Shown: in pieces, positions 37,001 through 50,205 of the stretch
Numbering within the stretch: the first letter of the stretch is position 1
Layout: each line of letters starts with the position of its first letter
DNA from: Stromatinia cepivora
Taxonomy: Eukaryota; Ascomycota; Leotiomycetes; Helotiales; Sclerotiniaceae
Length of the DNA: 64,000 bases
Assembly (NCBI GenBank): GCA_014898415.1
Contig: RCTD01000014.1
Location: forward strand, 1,178,001 to 1,242,000
Direction: 5' to 3'
The notes under the pieces: generated by a model
The model's input: the letters and a program-made list of their open reading frames with translations, nothing else
What the model was told of the DNA's origin: nothing
Databases searched by the model: none
Position numbers and translations under genes: made by a program

Positions 37001-39587
37001 AATTCCTGTTCTAGATTTACTTAACTGAGGATATCCCTCCTGTTCAATTTATTGATGGAGCTCATCATGTGTACATGATATATTAGGTAATGCAACTACT
37101 TTCTTCCTCGATTTGGGAATGTGCTCCGGAAAATGAGTCCAATAGAGTGCTCATAGTTGACTGCTTTGTTATCTGCTTTCAGCGTGCGATGGCTTAGATA
37201 CTTGCACAAGACGATTTTTGTGGCCATGATCATGTGACTAATCAATACGTTATTCAATAAAAGTCAGGCTATCCCACATCTCCGCAGTCGCAACTTTCCA
37301 CCTAATCCTAGATAGAATACGTCTTGTTAGCAGTTGCCATAAGCATGGACTCGATGGGAAGGTTTCAATTCTTCCCGAAGACATACAAAGCTTCGACCGT
37401 CTGGACAACCTTTTCCTCCCAGCTCAAGTGGCTCTTGCAAGATGTAATTAGCAGAGAAGCAAAGCTTCGGCTTGTTTTTGAGGGAGCGAAGATCAGGTCT
37501 GATCGAAAGGGATAGCAAATCAACAGCAAATCATGTGTGAAGTATCTAGGAGCAGAAATGAGGGAGTTTTGCAATTACTTCTCGACTTTTGGTAGGCATC
37601 CTGATCTTCCCTGTAACATCGAACCTTCTCTTCAACATTCATTCCTTTCTACATCGATGTAGGGTTCCATCTTACGAATACTCTAAGAAGCCCTCAGGAA
37701 GCAGTGTGAAGGAAGTGGAGAGCCGGTATGACTGTTTTGGCGGAGAGGACTATAAACGGGAAATGATGTAATTATTTGGTTCAGGTGCATAGGAGTTCAA
37801 ATCTGCTCCCGATTGAAACTTCTGGTGAAGAATTTGAATATCCTTTTATACCACCTGATCGCAGTGATGGAAAGATTGAGTGTGGTTGTCTGATAGAAGA
37901 GCTTTCTGTGTCTAGAGGGGCTTGCCATCATTGAATTATTTTACTTTTCGGCTTTTTGTTATTTTGCTTTTGCTCTGTTTTCACTCTGGTTTTAGCTCCT
38001 TCTTTCGACTGTCACTTTTGATAAGGTTACTTCAGAATATCTATAGTTTATCCTCGGATCCGAATTCCTGGCTCAATTCACAATTTATCTCTACCCATCC
38101 AATCCACCAAGACCCTCTCCAATGACATATCACGCCACAATTGGTACAAATCCAAACACTGAATTCAGACTCAACATTCTTAAACAGATCATTGATATGG
38201 AAATCGGTAAGTTCACGAAAATTCGCCTCATTGTATCTTTTTCCGCTAAAATTCACAATGGAGATATTTTGCGCAATATTAAATTTGGATGGATTTTGGC
38301 TTTAACGATCAAAGCGAGAGTTGGCCACACATGCCTCCTGGAAAGTTTTGGGAGTTTGTATAATATCGGCATCTACGAAATTGCTCGGAGCGCGCTGGGA
38401 TTGGTGGATGGGAGCACCTCTTACATTTATCGAGTATCGTTCTATTGTCTTTGGAAGATCGGAAACGGTACATTATGCTGGTAAGATGAATGGATAGACT
38501 ATAGTTGACGAGAATAGAATATTCCGCAGAGCCGGATTGCTCCCCTCACCTTTGTTTAGAATAGTAGGTCCATCCCACCCGTTGGCCAGACCTTTTACAT
38601 CTAGTTGAAACTATATATGTTATTTAAGGAGTGTATGTATACCTATCGAAAATATCTATGCGCTCCTAAATCGCTCACTCAGACAACTATGATTCTACAT
38701 CAAGAATCCCGTAAAAATACAGATTTAATTAACCATTTCCAAATTCTAGCAGAATCACAACAGCATTCTTGAGCGCCATCAAACCATTCTTTTCGAAATA
38801 CGCAGAGGAGCAAGCTATAGGATGGAGGAAAAAGTCATGTGATACATATGTGGAATAAATCCGAAAGGAAGCTGGCTGTATGGATAAGTGGAGATGGAGT
38901 GGAGTTGTGTGCGCGATGGGATCTGGAACTGGAGTTGTGAGGATCGCGGCTTTATAATGGGTGGGTGGGAGATTGTTTCGGTTGAGATACTTTGATGTTG
39001 GATTTTTGTGGATTATTTTGGAATCAATGGACATTCGGAGCCCTATCCACCAGAGTCACCCGCTCTATACTGCTGAGATATCATTCATGGAAATTCTGAT
39101 GAGTAGAGGTCGTACAGATTTGATCATAGCGGATATTACTTTAGTAATTCTAAGTATCCGTAGTGTACGCCCACGAGGTCATCATCCGGGGTAATTCTGA
39201 TGGGGCGGTTCTTGCTCTGGTGAGGTCCGAAATGGCCGTATGAGGTACGCCTGCCAAATGCTGAAGGAAGTACCACAATTAATCTTCTCTATATATCATC
39301 GGACTCCACCTGGTAGAACGAATATAATTGCAAGGCTTTTTTGAAAATGTCTCTCATTGGATTCCTGCACTTAATATCATGACTATTCATAATAATTGAT
39401 CTTCAAAAGTTATATTCTGATCAATGGTGAGAGTAGTATACAGCGTGATATCTATAACCCTCATTATAATGAGACGTAGACGTAATTATAGCATTTTTGA
39501 ATAATGATTGGGATATGGAATGTTGAATTTTATATTATTATTGATATTAAATGCAATATAGAATATCATATATCAATAGCAATATAC
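34003..39587. other. Gene-poor region, no supported gene
   Basis: Over 5.5 kb contain no gene I can support. At 35380-36030 both strands have open frames in several phases (up to 208 codons), which reflects local base composition and not a recognisable protein. Short frames at 36266-36649, 37324-37515 and 38122-38484 likewise lack domains. The left end should hold the distal HEX-1 promoter. The right end becomes strongly AT-rich. Confidence 0.4.
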
Positions 39588-39736
39588 AGAAATACTTGAA
39601 TTCAATGAATTTCTTTTCGAAATAAATAATATTAAACTAATATCAATCAAATTCTATTGAAATCTATCAAATTCCAGTAGATATTGTTTTAATATTGTTT
39701 ATTTCGGAAAAGAATTTATGGTATTTTAGTATTTCT
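39588..39736. repeat. AT-rich foldback (inverted repeat) element
   Basis: Arms of 57 bp at 39588-39644 and 39680-39736 are inverted copies with about 80 percent identity (AGAAATACT at the outer ends, AAATAAAYAATATTAAAMYAATATC at the inner ends), around a 35-bp loop. Weaker inverted similarity seems to extend outward on both sides for another ~50 bp. No target duplication was identified. Probably a decayed MITE or foldback element. Confidence 0.6.
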
Positions 39737-40061
39737 ATATATGGATAGTAACAAATATTAAGATATGTACTATAATACATAATATTATAATTTAAATGTA
39801 CTGATGTAATATCAAATGCTTCAATACAATTCACACTACTCCCATCACCGATGCTCCGCGGACGGTCGGGGATAGAATCTAGCGAGACATGCGAGGAACG
39901 TCAAGAGGAAATGCATCTCCTGAGGCTCGACAGAGAATAGGTGTTTCGGTGCACGTAAGAATCTAGCTTCCAAAATCGATCGAACGAACCCGAATCAGAG
40001 CTTCTTTGGCACAATTAAAATCAACTCCGTGTTGGGCTCAGTTGCTGTCTGTACTGTGGTC

Positions 40062-40456
40062 ATGCCAGATCAAGAGTCGACGCCAAGTGATGAACTACGC
40101 CCGCCATCTTCAAGGCGCCGCGAAAAGACCCAACTAAGCTGCACTGCTTGCCGAAGAAGAACGTAAGCATCCAATAATGCATGGAACAAAGATTTCAGCT
40201 AATTAGGACTGGCAGGATAAAATGCGACCGTCAGTTACTATGCAGTCAATGCTCAATGTGTGCCTACCCCACCAATCCCAACCCCACCATACGTTCTCAA
40301 CCAGGGCCATCTAGCCGGCCGCACGAGCCCGGGGCCACCCAAATACATGACCGCGTCAATCAGCTTGAGGATCTGGTATTAAATCTTATGCAACAAGCTC
40401 AAACCACTCCAGCTTCGCTGAAGCTCAATCTCAGTCACTGTCAAAGTTACTCATAG
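40062..40456 (+). pseudogene. Zn2Cys6 transcription factor remnant (N-terminal part only)
   Basis: An ATG at 40062 opens MPDQESTPSDELRPPSSRRR. After a good 53-nt intron (40163-40215) the frame gives the binuclear zinc cluster: C-T-A-C-RRRTIK-C-DRQLL-C-SQ-C. Then only two residues separate the fifth and sixth Cys (normally 6 to 8), so the last loop is deleted. A linker (SRPHEPGATQIHDRVNQLEDLV) fits the usual dimerisation region, after which the frame shifts (near 40420) and ends at 40456. No fungal transcription factor middle-homology domain follows. It would encode a fragment without a working zinc cluster. Confidence 0.7.
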
Positions 40457-41605
40457 ACGCTCTAAACACCTCTTTCCAACGGCAGATCATTCCAACTTCC
40501 TAGAGACTATCTAATTTATAGTGAAGAAAGATATCTTGAATGAAATAAAACAAAAATCCGTATCACAAAGCACTATTATTAAAAATCCCGCTCTATTGTA
40601 ATATTATATCATTGCGTGCCCATATCTCTTCATCTCTTACTCCTGATAGTCATTCAAGGTCTCATTAGAAACTGTAATTGACAGAGTGGAATATTTGCGT
40701 TGAGGTGATTCTCGAGATGACCCAGGACAACCGTGTAAACGCGGAGGAGAGTGACGTAACAACTTAGGAGAAAGAATGGTATTGATGTATCGTAACAGGG
40801 CGACGATGCTGTTTCCGCGGAGCTCGGAATTACTCCAGTGGGCTCAGATTGAACTTCCGGTAAGGTGCCGTCAAGACTGCAAAATCTTCGGATTGTTTGC
40901 AGCACGCTTTCGATAGGTTGACTAACTAGGAATCAGGGTTCTTCGCGTGGCCAAGGCCCGTTCTTCAATGTCTCTAGATATTCCTACAGGTTGGATGCGA
41001 AAGTCGAAAGTATTTTCATATCGGTGCGTCGGCCTAAGAATTCAAAGTTGATTCTAAGCAAGGGACATTCAGTCAGTGTAGAATTTTCATTGATTTGAAT
41101 CCGTTCATTGTTAAGGAGGGAGATATTGTATTGTTGAAATCTACTATTTAATATCCGTGCTGAGGAATCCCGTGTCAAATAATCATAAGTTACCCAAACT
41201 GCCATCTTCAAATATGATATTCATCAAATTAATTTCCCTGGACGCTGTTCCTGGAAGTTCATCCACAGCTAGTTATAAGTCCTGTAGGATTTGATTACAA
41301 GTATCGAAGAAATCAGAGAAATCTCCTTGAATTATTATTGCTTTCCAATTCAAGATCCTCGATTTTTGATCGTCCGAATGACTTCCTGCCTTCCTCCGCT
41401 TCTGATTGGAATCTGATGCTTTCTCATTAGTGCTTTGGACCGATTTTGACGACTGGAGGTGCATGGAATACCGGATTCTATTAGTCGATATTTTGATCCG
41501 TAGCCAGGTTCTATTGTACAGATATATCTAAGCGAGAATTCAGGGGAACAAGTTATTATATTCACAATCTAAACTAACAATTCGATTTCTCTACTTCTCG
41601 ACATC
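40457..41605. other. Spacer, no gene recognised
   Basis: Contains only short frames without domains. It may hold further remains of the zinc-cluster gene, but I could not align any. Confidence 0.45.
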
Positions 41606-41613
41606 TCAGAGAG

Positions 41614-42042
41614 TAGGCCGTGTAGAAATAACCCGCAATCCATGAGTACTTGTAGGTAATCCGCTTTGTAGGCTATCTATTAGAGCTAGTATTTGTTTTG
41701 TAGGTTATCTGTTGAGATTTTAAAATAATCTATTCTGTATAGATTATCCATAAATTATCTATAGATAATTTATCAATTTGTAAATAGATATAACTTGTAT
41801 AATTTATAAAGATTCGTATAAAAATTAGTATAATAATTTGGGAATAGTTTCAAAAATATAAGCGAATATCTATTAATCTATAGATTATCTATAAATTTGA
41901 ATGAATATTTATAAATTATATTTGATGGGTAACCTATAGACAATCCACAAATATCTGTAAATAATTTATAGGTATTCATTCAGATTCTTCAATAACCCGC
42001 CCCGCAGGTAGATTGCTTATGGGTAGCCCGTTGCGCAGCCTA
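41614..42042. mobile_element. Second hAT-like MITE, AT-rich and degenerate, with 8-bp target duplication
   Basis: A 429-bp element starts TAGGCCGTGTAG and ends with the inverse of TAGGCTGCGCAA. The differing bases in these ends are mostly C/T or G/A transitions. A perfect 8-bp direct repeat, TCAGAGAG, flanks it at 41606-41613 and 42043-42050. Subterminal TAACCC/TACCC motifs occur on both sides, as in the element at 22825. The interior is extremely AT-rich (TATAGATTATC, ATAAATTAT) and has no open frame. Size, ends and the 8-bp duplication indicate a non-autonomous hAT element; the transitions suggest repeat-induced point mutation. Confidence 0.75.
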
Positions 42043-42050
42043 TCAGAGAG

Positions 42051-43450
42051 AGATATTCGAGTATATAGATTAATTTCCAAGTAAGTATATCGAGAGTTTT
42101 GATTTTAGAGATGTATATGGATGGATGGATATGATATGATATAATGCTGGAGTATTTCTATCCCATAGAGATGAAAATAAAAATAAAAATAGAAAATCAA
42201 AGTTTTTATTCTATTTTCTTTATCTTTTTATATCTTAACACTTACTTTATACTCTACTACTCAATTAATACTTATCACTTACCCCTCATTCTTCATCCGT
42301 CAATCCTTCAATCCTTCAACATTTCATTTTTCATCTTTCATTTCTCCCTTCTACTTTCAAAATCATCATTCCTCATTCCTCCCTCATCCCTCCTCCATTC
42401 CTAACCCCTACCAACCCCAACCATGCCCTCTCCCCTCTCCCTCCCATCCCCCTCCCCTCGCAACCATACCCCATAACCCAAACCACACCCCCAACTCCTC
42501 CCCTTTAAACCTTCCCCTCCTCTTCCATCCTCAACCTCCCCCACGCAAAAAAGCAAAAAAAGCAAAATTTCTCAAATTCTCAAACTCTTAATAAATATTC
42601 TTAAAACAAAACAAATATAAATATAAATCCTCATCAACACATCAACACATTCTCCACTTCTAACAATCCTACACATATTAACAATAGCTATGCACTATTA
42701 CTTTCCTTCCACTCCCCCTTTAATTTTCATTCTCCATTCTCCATTCTCCATTTTCCCTATCTCTTAAAACCTCATTCTTATTCTCAATCCCAATCTATCC
42801 CCTCCTTCTCCTCCATACTATCCCATCCCATTTCATCTCATCCCTATCCCATCCCCCCCCCCCCTCCTTCTCTCTCCACACTATTCTAACCTAACCCAAT
42901 CACCTCTTCTCCCTCTTTACTATCCATCCCATCCCACCCTCCTCATTTCTCAACCTATCCTCTCTCCTTTCTCAATATACATATTTGCCCATTTATCCAT
43001 ACAAATAAATCATTATATATTATTTTAAATCCTCATTAATTATCCTCATATTCGATACATCTTCCGAAAACTATCTATCCTATACATTTAATGATACATT
43101 ATCATCATTTAAAAAAAAACGTAAAGAATAAAAGAGTAAAAAAAAATACACATTAAAAAAGATTTTACATGTTTCTAAATAAACGTGTATTTATATGGAT
43201 GCACATCTCCAATCCTTTTCCATCCGTTCATCCATCCATACCCCCATCCATCCATCACTCCAAGCCTTCATCCCAATGGTATCTATTCCTCTCCCAGCCT
43301 CCCAGCCCCAGACTTCCAAGCCCTAGCCCAAATACAAATAAAAAAGTAGAATAGAAAAAACCCCAATAATGCATGTACAATTAATTACTCATTTAACCCA
43401 TCAACCACCAATTACCAATCATCAATCACCTAATCATCAATTACCACCAC
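42051..43450. other. CT-rich spacer, 3' flank of the 1550-residue gene
   Basis: Composition is dominated by C, T and A on the plus strand, with a C12 run at 42853-42864 and CCATCC-type repeats. No gene found. Confidence 0.5.
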
Positions 43451-46400
43451 CTAATCATTCAACCTAAACATTTTCCTCAAAGCGTGAAACTTTTTCTTCT
43501 TTTTCTGACCACCATGAGCCATTATATCCACATCACTCAATCCCGTAGCCGTGAATCTACGATTTCCTACATCTGGCCTACCATCCAAATTAACCTCTTT
43601 ATTTTCCCCACCAACAATCCCACCTCCTGTACCTGCAGAAAAAGGTCTCCCTTCTTCAAACGGTGCCTTTAGCACTATATCATCCTTTTCATCAGGAAGA
43701 GGCCACGAACCACTATTTTGTCTTGGATTCTTCTTCAGTAATTTAGATGATGATGGACTACTTAGTGAGTCTTGTCGTTTGATGGCTTCAAGATCCGATC
43801 TACTACGTTCAAGTGGTGTATCTCTTCTCGCAGGACTTTCTCCATTATATTTTCTCACCTTACTATTAGAATCTGGTTTTTTGCGGAAAATAGATAAGAT
43901 ACTTCCACGTCCAGCATGAGTTGGTCCCACAGGAGAAGCTAGAATTGTACCTTGACCATTGACAACTTTAAGCATTTCTCGACCAGAACCAGAACGTTGC
44001 AAATTCCCAGATGCTAAAGCTGTATTTCGAGACGATGGTCTAGTACCATTTTGTGGAGACTTTTTGATACTCTTGGCTGTCGGTGGCCTACTCTCATCAT
44101 CACTATCTGGAAGATCGGAAGAATCTCCATCCTGATAACCTACAGGTCGAGGTATACTTCGAAGAGGTGTACCCCGTGATGATATAGGTCGGGCCACTAT
44201 AGGTGTGGGTTCATCATCATCACTCGAATCAACAAAACGACTTCTAAACCCAGGACGAGGTTCATCTTCATCACTGGAATCAGCGAATCTGCTTGCTCTT
44301 TGAGTTGACTTTGACTTCTGTGCTGGTTTAGCTGATGAACTTCTGCCGAATCCAGGGATTTGAATAGGAGATTTTGCCCGAGAAGCAAACTCGTTGGGAT
44401 TTCTCAGGGAATTTCGCATCGTCCCACGCATGGTAACTGAGGGAGGTCCACCCGGTGATGCTGATCGAAGACTAAATCGACTTGAACTTAAAGGAGATTG
44501 TTGACGGCCATTAGTTGATGTTTCACTGCCACGACGCATGGATCGCCTCATACTAATTCCATCTGTTGCGGGTCTGGCACGTTTGAAACTAGTATCACTA
44601 TCACCGGATGATTTACGTCGAATAGGAGTTGGTGCCATCACTGCACTATGTCTCTGAGAAACAGGTGAAGCGGCAGTGACAGCAGCACCTTGGATAAGTC
44701 GAAGATACTGATTCCCAGCTTGAGAATTTGGTCGAACGTCACCAGCAGGAAGGGATAAAGGCCTTTGCTTCTTCAGAAGTATTCCATTAGGTTGAACTGT
44801 TCCATTTCGTGTCGCTCCTTTTGTTGAACCAGGTCCTCTCATCGATTTTCTCATTTGAACATCTGATTCTGCGTGAGGAGGTTCAGAGCGCAAGGATGAT
44901 CGCATAGTTGTTTGAACGTGGCCATTGGGGCCTGCCTTTGACCCTGGCTGAACCATGTAATTCCTTTCGTTATTTCCTTGCTTTTGAACTATTGGAAATG
45001 AAGATGCTTGCATTGTTTGCATGATAGGAGAAATAGGCGATTCTATTGTTACCGACTTTTTCTTCGCCTTCTTTAACTTTGGAGCTGGCTTTTCTTCCTC
45101 TTCAGTTTCTCCTTCGGCATCTGCATCCTTTTGTGCTTCCAACTCCAATTGCTTCTTTCTATCCACTGACAAATTCGTCCAATATTGCTGAGCTTTTCCC
45201 CATCCTTCTTCTGGATCGGGTTCACTGGTTTTTCTTTGTAATTGACTTGACATATACGATCTTTCTTTAGTCAATCTGGCTGTCGGACTATCCGGTATAG
45301 AAGCATCAGATGCTAGGACGGCGGGTTTCATTACAGGACTTTCTACCACAGCATCTAAGGACATAAAACCGCCGTCATTTGTTTCCTCAAATTCTTCGGC
45401 AGCATCACTATAAATGCTTTCATTTTCAGATCCCCCTTCCGACTCTTCAAAAATTGGTGGGGGATGAATTGCCGCGTTTTGTCGTGTAGTATCGTCGAAT
45501 TCCGAAATATTAGAGTCATCAGTCTTTGAATCCGTAGTGGTAGCTGAGCCAACCACACCATTCTCGTTAGCCTTGTGAAAACCCTCATCTTTAATTTGAT
45601 CCTCGGAAGTTGAACTAGAGCTGCCTGAATTCGGAAAACCGCCAGGTATATCCAACCATTCTCTAGATTTCGTAATTTCAGGGTTTGGACTAGGAATTTG
45701 AACGGAAATTTCCGGAATATTTTCATATACGTCGTGATCCTCAAATTGGTCTCTCGTTGGACTTGCCAAATCTCGATATGTGTCAACATGTCCGTCTTCA
45801 GGTCCAACTTTCACACTGTTACTTCTAGCAATGCCAATGGTGTTGGTATCCATGCTATAAGTGCTGCTAGCATCGGAAAGCTCTCCTGTTCCTTCCACAG
45901 ATGTTACATCAGGAGGTAAAGGCTCACGAGACTTCGAGATATTCGCTGTATTCTTTGGAGTAGCATCTTGAGCGATTATTGCACCTGCTACATGATCATT
46001 TGATTGTTCCATGGGAAATTCTGACACGTCTCCCATGTGAGATGTGAGCCGTGGTGATGCAGGAGATGTAACCGGGGCAACAGTGTCCACCGGCTTTGGT
46101 GGTCTGACCAAAGGTCTTTCCTCTGTCTCCCGAGGATTTTTTCTTTCCCTCACGCTTCCAAATGATGGGAGAGCCGGCCTTGGTTTCATTACTTCATCAT
46201 CTTCATCTGTAGCAGGTATATCCTTCTTTTTTCCACGACCAAGATTAAACCAACCACGCTTTGTTTGTGGACTGGCAACAATAGGCGAATCAGAAGCAAT
46301 TGTTGTTGATTGACCTAAAACCATATTACTGCCATCATCAAAGCTTACTCTGTTTCCTTTCTTTCTTGGCTGGTCCTCATCATTGGACGCTTCACTAGGT

Positions 46401-48252
46401 CGAAGGGAAGCTCCATCAGAAGGTGATGGCCCTCTCGGTTCAATTGAGGACACAGAAGAATGTTTTAAAGCAGATTTTCGAGGAGATACAGATCGTGCAG
46501 GTGGTTGATGTCTGACCATTAAGGTTTCGGGGGTTGCCATAAAATGGGGGGTTCTCGCAGGACTCACAGATTGCACGCGACCACCACGAGAAGGAGATTC
46601 TCCGTTTATTAAAGGGGCGGGTACAGAAGTCATTGGTGCAGATCTGGTATGTTGAAGTTCTTCCGCAAAAATTTCTGGTGCTTGTGCTCGACTATGACCC
46701 CTACCAGCAGCCGACCGAGGTAATGGTGACGGAGATATAGTGCGTGGAGGTTCATTCCGATTTAATGAAAGCCTTCCTTGTCCGGGGCGTAATGGGGAGT
46801 CATCTTCTTCTTCCTCCCTTTCTCTATCTTCACGAACGACGGATGGTTTTTTCACTAACAACGCGCCTGCTCGAGTTTTATAATCATATGTTTGAGATGG
46901 TGCATCACTCTCATCAGCAGATGAATTTGGTAGAATTGATGCTTGGTCACTATCAGAATCGGTGATAATAACCCTCCTTTTTTTCTTCTTCGGCGGAGCT
47001 GTCACAGGAGATGCTTGTTGGGTATATGATTCTGAAGCAGGTATGGCCTCAGAAATTTCCCAAGAACTTTCGACTTGTGCGGGTGGGGATTTTGGTATAG
47101 TGGTAGTTTTTGATATAGGCTGTGATATGGATTGTTGAGTGGGTTGTGATATTGATTGCTGTGCAGTTGGTGTATTCGGTGTATTCGATGCCTTTTCCAT
47201 TGCATCAACTGCTGTCCCTTTTATCCTCCCACCCACCGTTCCAGCCGCAAGATGTGTACCTTGTACTGACGGGGTTTTCTTCTTCTTCTTCACTGGCGCA
47301 TTAGCAATTCCATTAAGTCTTTGCTCGATAGCTAGAATATCTGCCAGCGGTAAGAAACGCCTTGTATTAGGATCGTATACTAAATTTTGGTTATTTGGCG
47401 AAACAATTCTTGGGTTTACACTTGAGTTTTGATGACATGTTAGCCGTCTTTGTCCTTCAGGAGACATTGGCCTTGTATTCGTAGGGTAAGAAAAATTGAC
47501 GGACCCTCTACTCTCCCCATTCATCCCAGATACACTTGATACACTTGGGTTTCTTGGACCCATCCCTAGCGATGCTGTCGCCGATGGTCCTAGACTTGAA
47601 CCACGCCCACCAGGTTTGGTTGGAGGTGGTGATGCGATTCTTAATCCAGATGCATCCATACTTGCAGATCTCCGTGACGATTTACCACCAGCTGTATTTA
47701 TATTCTTTGGAATCGCAGGTACTGGCGGCGCATCATATGCACTAGGAACTGGTGAAGATCTAGATGGTGATGGATCCCGAAAAGTTCGTTCAGTCATCGA
47801 ACCGGAACTTCCTCTTCTTACAAGGGTCGATCCTGGTGAACCACGTACGGAACCACCAACAGAGCTTCCAGCAGAAGAGGTTGAACCGTTTCTCCGAATT
47901 GTTCTTTTCGTCTGAATATCTGCCACTGATGTAGGTGTAGTTGGTCTAGATCGTAATGCGGCGGCAGCTGCAGCGGATGACAAGGAAGTATTCGATGCTC
48001 GAGAGGATAGAAATGCCTGTGCCGCGGCGGTCGCGGCAGATGCGCTGACATTGGAATTAATTGGCTGTAGAATCAACACTTGTTAGCATTTGTTACAATT
48101 GTGGCTGCATGTCTTCTCAAAAGATCTCCGAACCAATGCGATCAAGCTGTCGCGCAACATGAAAAACTTATGATTCCGTGAAACGAATGTTGGATGGAAT
48201 GCCAATAACGTACCGGGTTCGAAATCGCTCTTCTCTTTCTATTTCCAAACAT
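43451..48252 (-). CDS. Very large disordered Ser-rich protein with PP1-type docking motif
   Basis: Exon 1 (48252-48214, MFGNRKRRAISNP) joins exon 2 (48064-43451) by a 149-nt intron, giving 1550 residues. I do not recognise a named family. The N-terminal ~60 residues look conserved (AAAAAALRSRPTTPTSVAD, QTKRTIRR). A second ordered block lies at about 241-275 (LVYDPNTRRFLPLADILAIEQ followed by KKKKK). A motif R-V-S-F-D-D at about 585-590, preceded by Lys/Arg and followed by acidic residues, fits the canonical PP1 phosphatase docking site. Near the C-terminal third a duplicated RF-x-DSSDxDEPxP motif occurs. The chain ends in a basic segment (KKKKKFHALRKMFRLND) that could bind membrane lipid. The rest is Ser/Pro-rich with many S-P sites, so heavy phosphorylation is likely. 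A scaffold role at cortex or septum is conjecture. Confidence 0.85.
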
Positions 48253-50205
48253 ATTGATCGTCGTAGGCGTAATGGCCTTTTTAAATCCTCTGCCAACTAT
48301 GGGCTAATGAGGATATTATGGCATTGAGAAAATGATGTAGAAAATGGAAACGACGACTTTCTGATGGGTTTCCCTTTTCTAGATACAATAATATGACGAT
48401 CCTGTAACACCATTCACTGCAAGATGCGTGATGATGACTGGTGGTGTAGGCGAGGAAATTCGGAATCACTGGGATGTTTTGAATCTCTTGGGCGGTGTTT
48501 GGCTGAATTGATTTGTGGCTGATGATGCTTGTATGCAGGAAAACAGTGGGTTAATTATTTTCGGGCGGTAGGTGGTGGATCAAGATGGTTAATGGAGAAT
48601 TTTGATGCTTGAAAATGGCAACGCGGGTGAGTGTGAGGATCAGGGAGTTATTTGATGGGATTCTTGACTTGTAGTGGACCTTCATGAGAGATGAGGTCTA
48701 AATAAAGTTGTGTACAATATAATATTGTGAAGACCGAAATGAGATAATTCCAATGAATCATGAATCCTTTTAATGAAAGGATACAGCAGTGCAAAGGACG
48801 GACCAGGGAGGATTTGATGGCCTTTGAAATATATAATACCGTATTTAGTAAATAGGTACAGTAGAATAGTTAGAGGAGATGGTTCAAATGAATTCATCCC
48901 ATTTTAATAAAAATGACGCAAATGAAAATTTCATCTACAAAGACAGAGTAGAGCGGAGGTAAAATTTCATTTGAAGGATTTCTATGGAAAGATCTCTATG
49001 TTTATACTACCCATCAGCACCAGCTAGCACCAGCACACATTAATGTCTCTTCACCATCCATCCATTCATTCATTCATTCATTCATCCATTCAATCATCCT
49101 CAATCGTGCCATCTCAAGAGCGAAAGCCGGATATGAGTAAGTTTTCCAAATTACCAATTAAGAATCCAAACCGCATGCATCAACTCAACATAACATTTTA
49201 AAACTCCACTTTGCGCCAGCCGTTTTCTTTGAGCTTATCCATATAAGCTGGATATCCCAAAAATCTATTTGGAATGCTCTAATAAAACCTTCATGATGAG
49301 TAACTTGGGGTGTTTACATGATTCAAAGGTCGAAGTTTATATAAGATCTTACAACTCCCTTCCTTGTCTTTACCAGCAATTTTTGATGATTTGAGTCCGT
49401 GAGTTGTGCTAGATTTGAGATGGCTTGAAGGGTCTTTCCAAGGTTTCTTCGAGGTCTTAATGTGATGATTGGTAGAGAAGATTTGGAAGAATGTTACACA
49501 ATAGGAGAGGTCGTACTACTGCTCCTGGTACTCGAGTACTCACTCCTATGAACCTTAAAGATGATAATTCTTATATATTCCAATCAAAACACTGGTTGCT
49601 TTATATATGATGTTGGTCTCTCTACGAAACAACCATCACAGATAGAATATCCAAAGGATCAACAAAACATCCGTTCTAGCCACACTTCGAAAAGGACTAG
49701 ACTCAAACTATCCCAAATACTATATCCAGGTATGACGTAGCTAAATACCTACTCAAATGCTCTTTCATTACTTCACAGCTTTGAGAGTTTCCCTCATATA
49801 CTTACTTGACTACCTAATAATGAGCAAATCTCTCCCCTTTTCATTTCTTCAGTACCGAATCCCGATGTCGCGATTCATTTTCTCACGAATTCTAATTATA
49901 TCAAATAAATAAATATCATAAAAAGATATGAAAATCCCCATCATGTGAAATTATTCAAACCGGTAAACCGAGAAGCTCTGGCGAAAGCTTGGCAATTTGT
50001 GTACAGAGTACATTTGTTTGGATCTCTGACAAACTACCGAGGATGTCGTGTTTGTAGATCTCTTCTTTGCAATTAATAACTTGGTATCGCTGCATCATGT
50101 AGATATGAACAATTGAGGAAAAGAATCTATATTATTTACTACAATTTCCATAGCCAGGGTTACAAATCATTCTCCTATTAACAATCTTCCCATTCAACAT
50201 CAACA
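48253..50205. other. Divergent intergenic region
   Basis: Shared upstream region of the minus-strand 1550-residue gene and the plus-strand epoxide hydrolase. Contains a CATT/ATTC tetramer run at about 49056-49093. No gene recognised. Confidence 0.5.

Noticed and set aside
38122..38484. Small gene starting MTYHATIGTNPNTEFRL
   Set aside because: Has a CT-rich leader and a GTAAGT site, but no splice gives a convincing continuation and no family is recognised.
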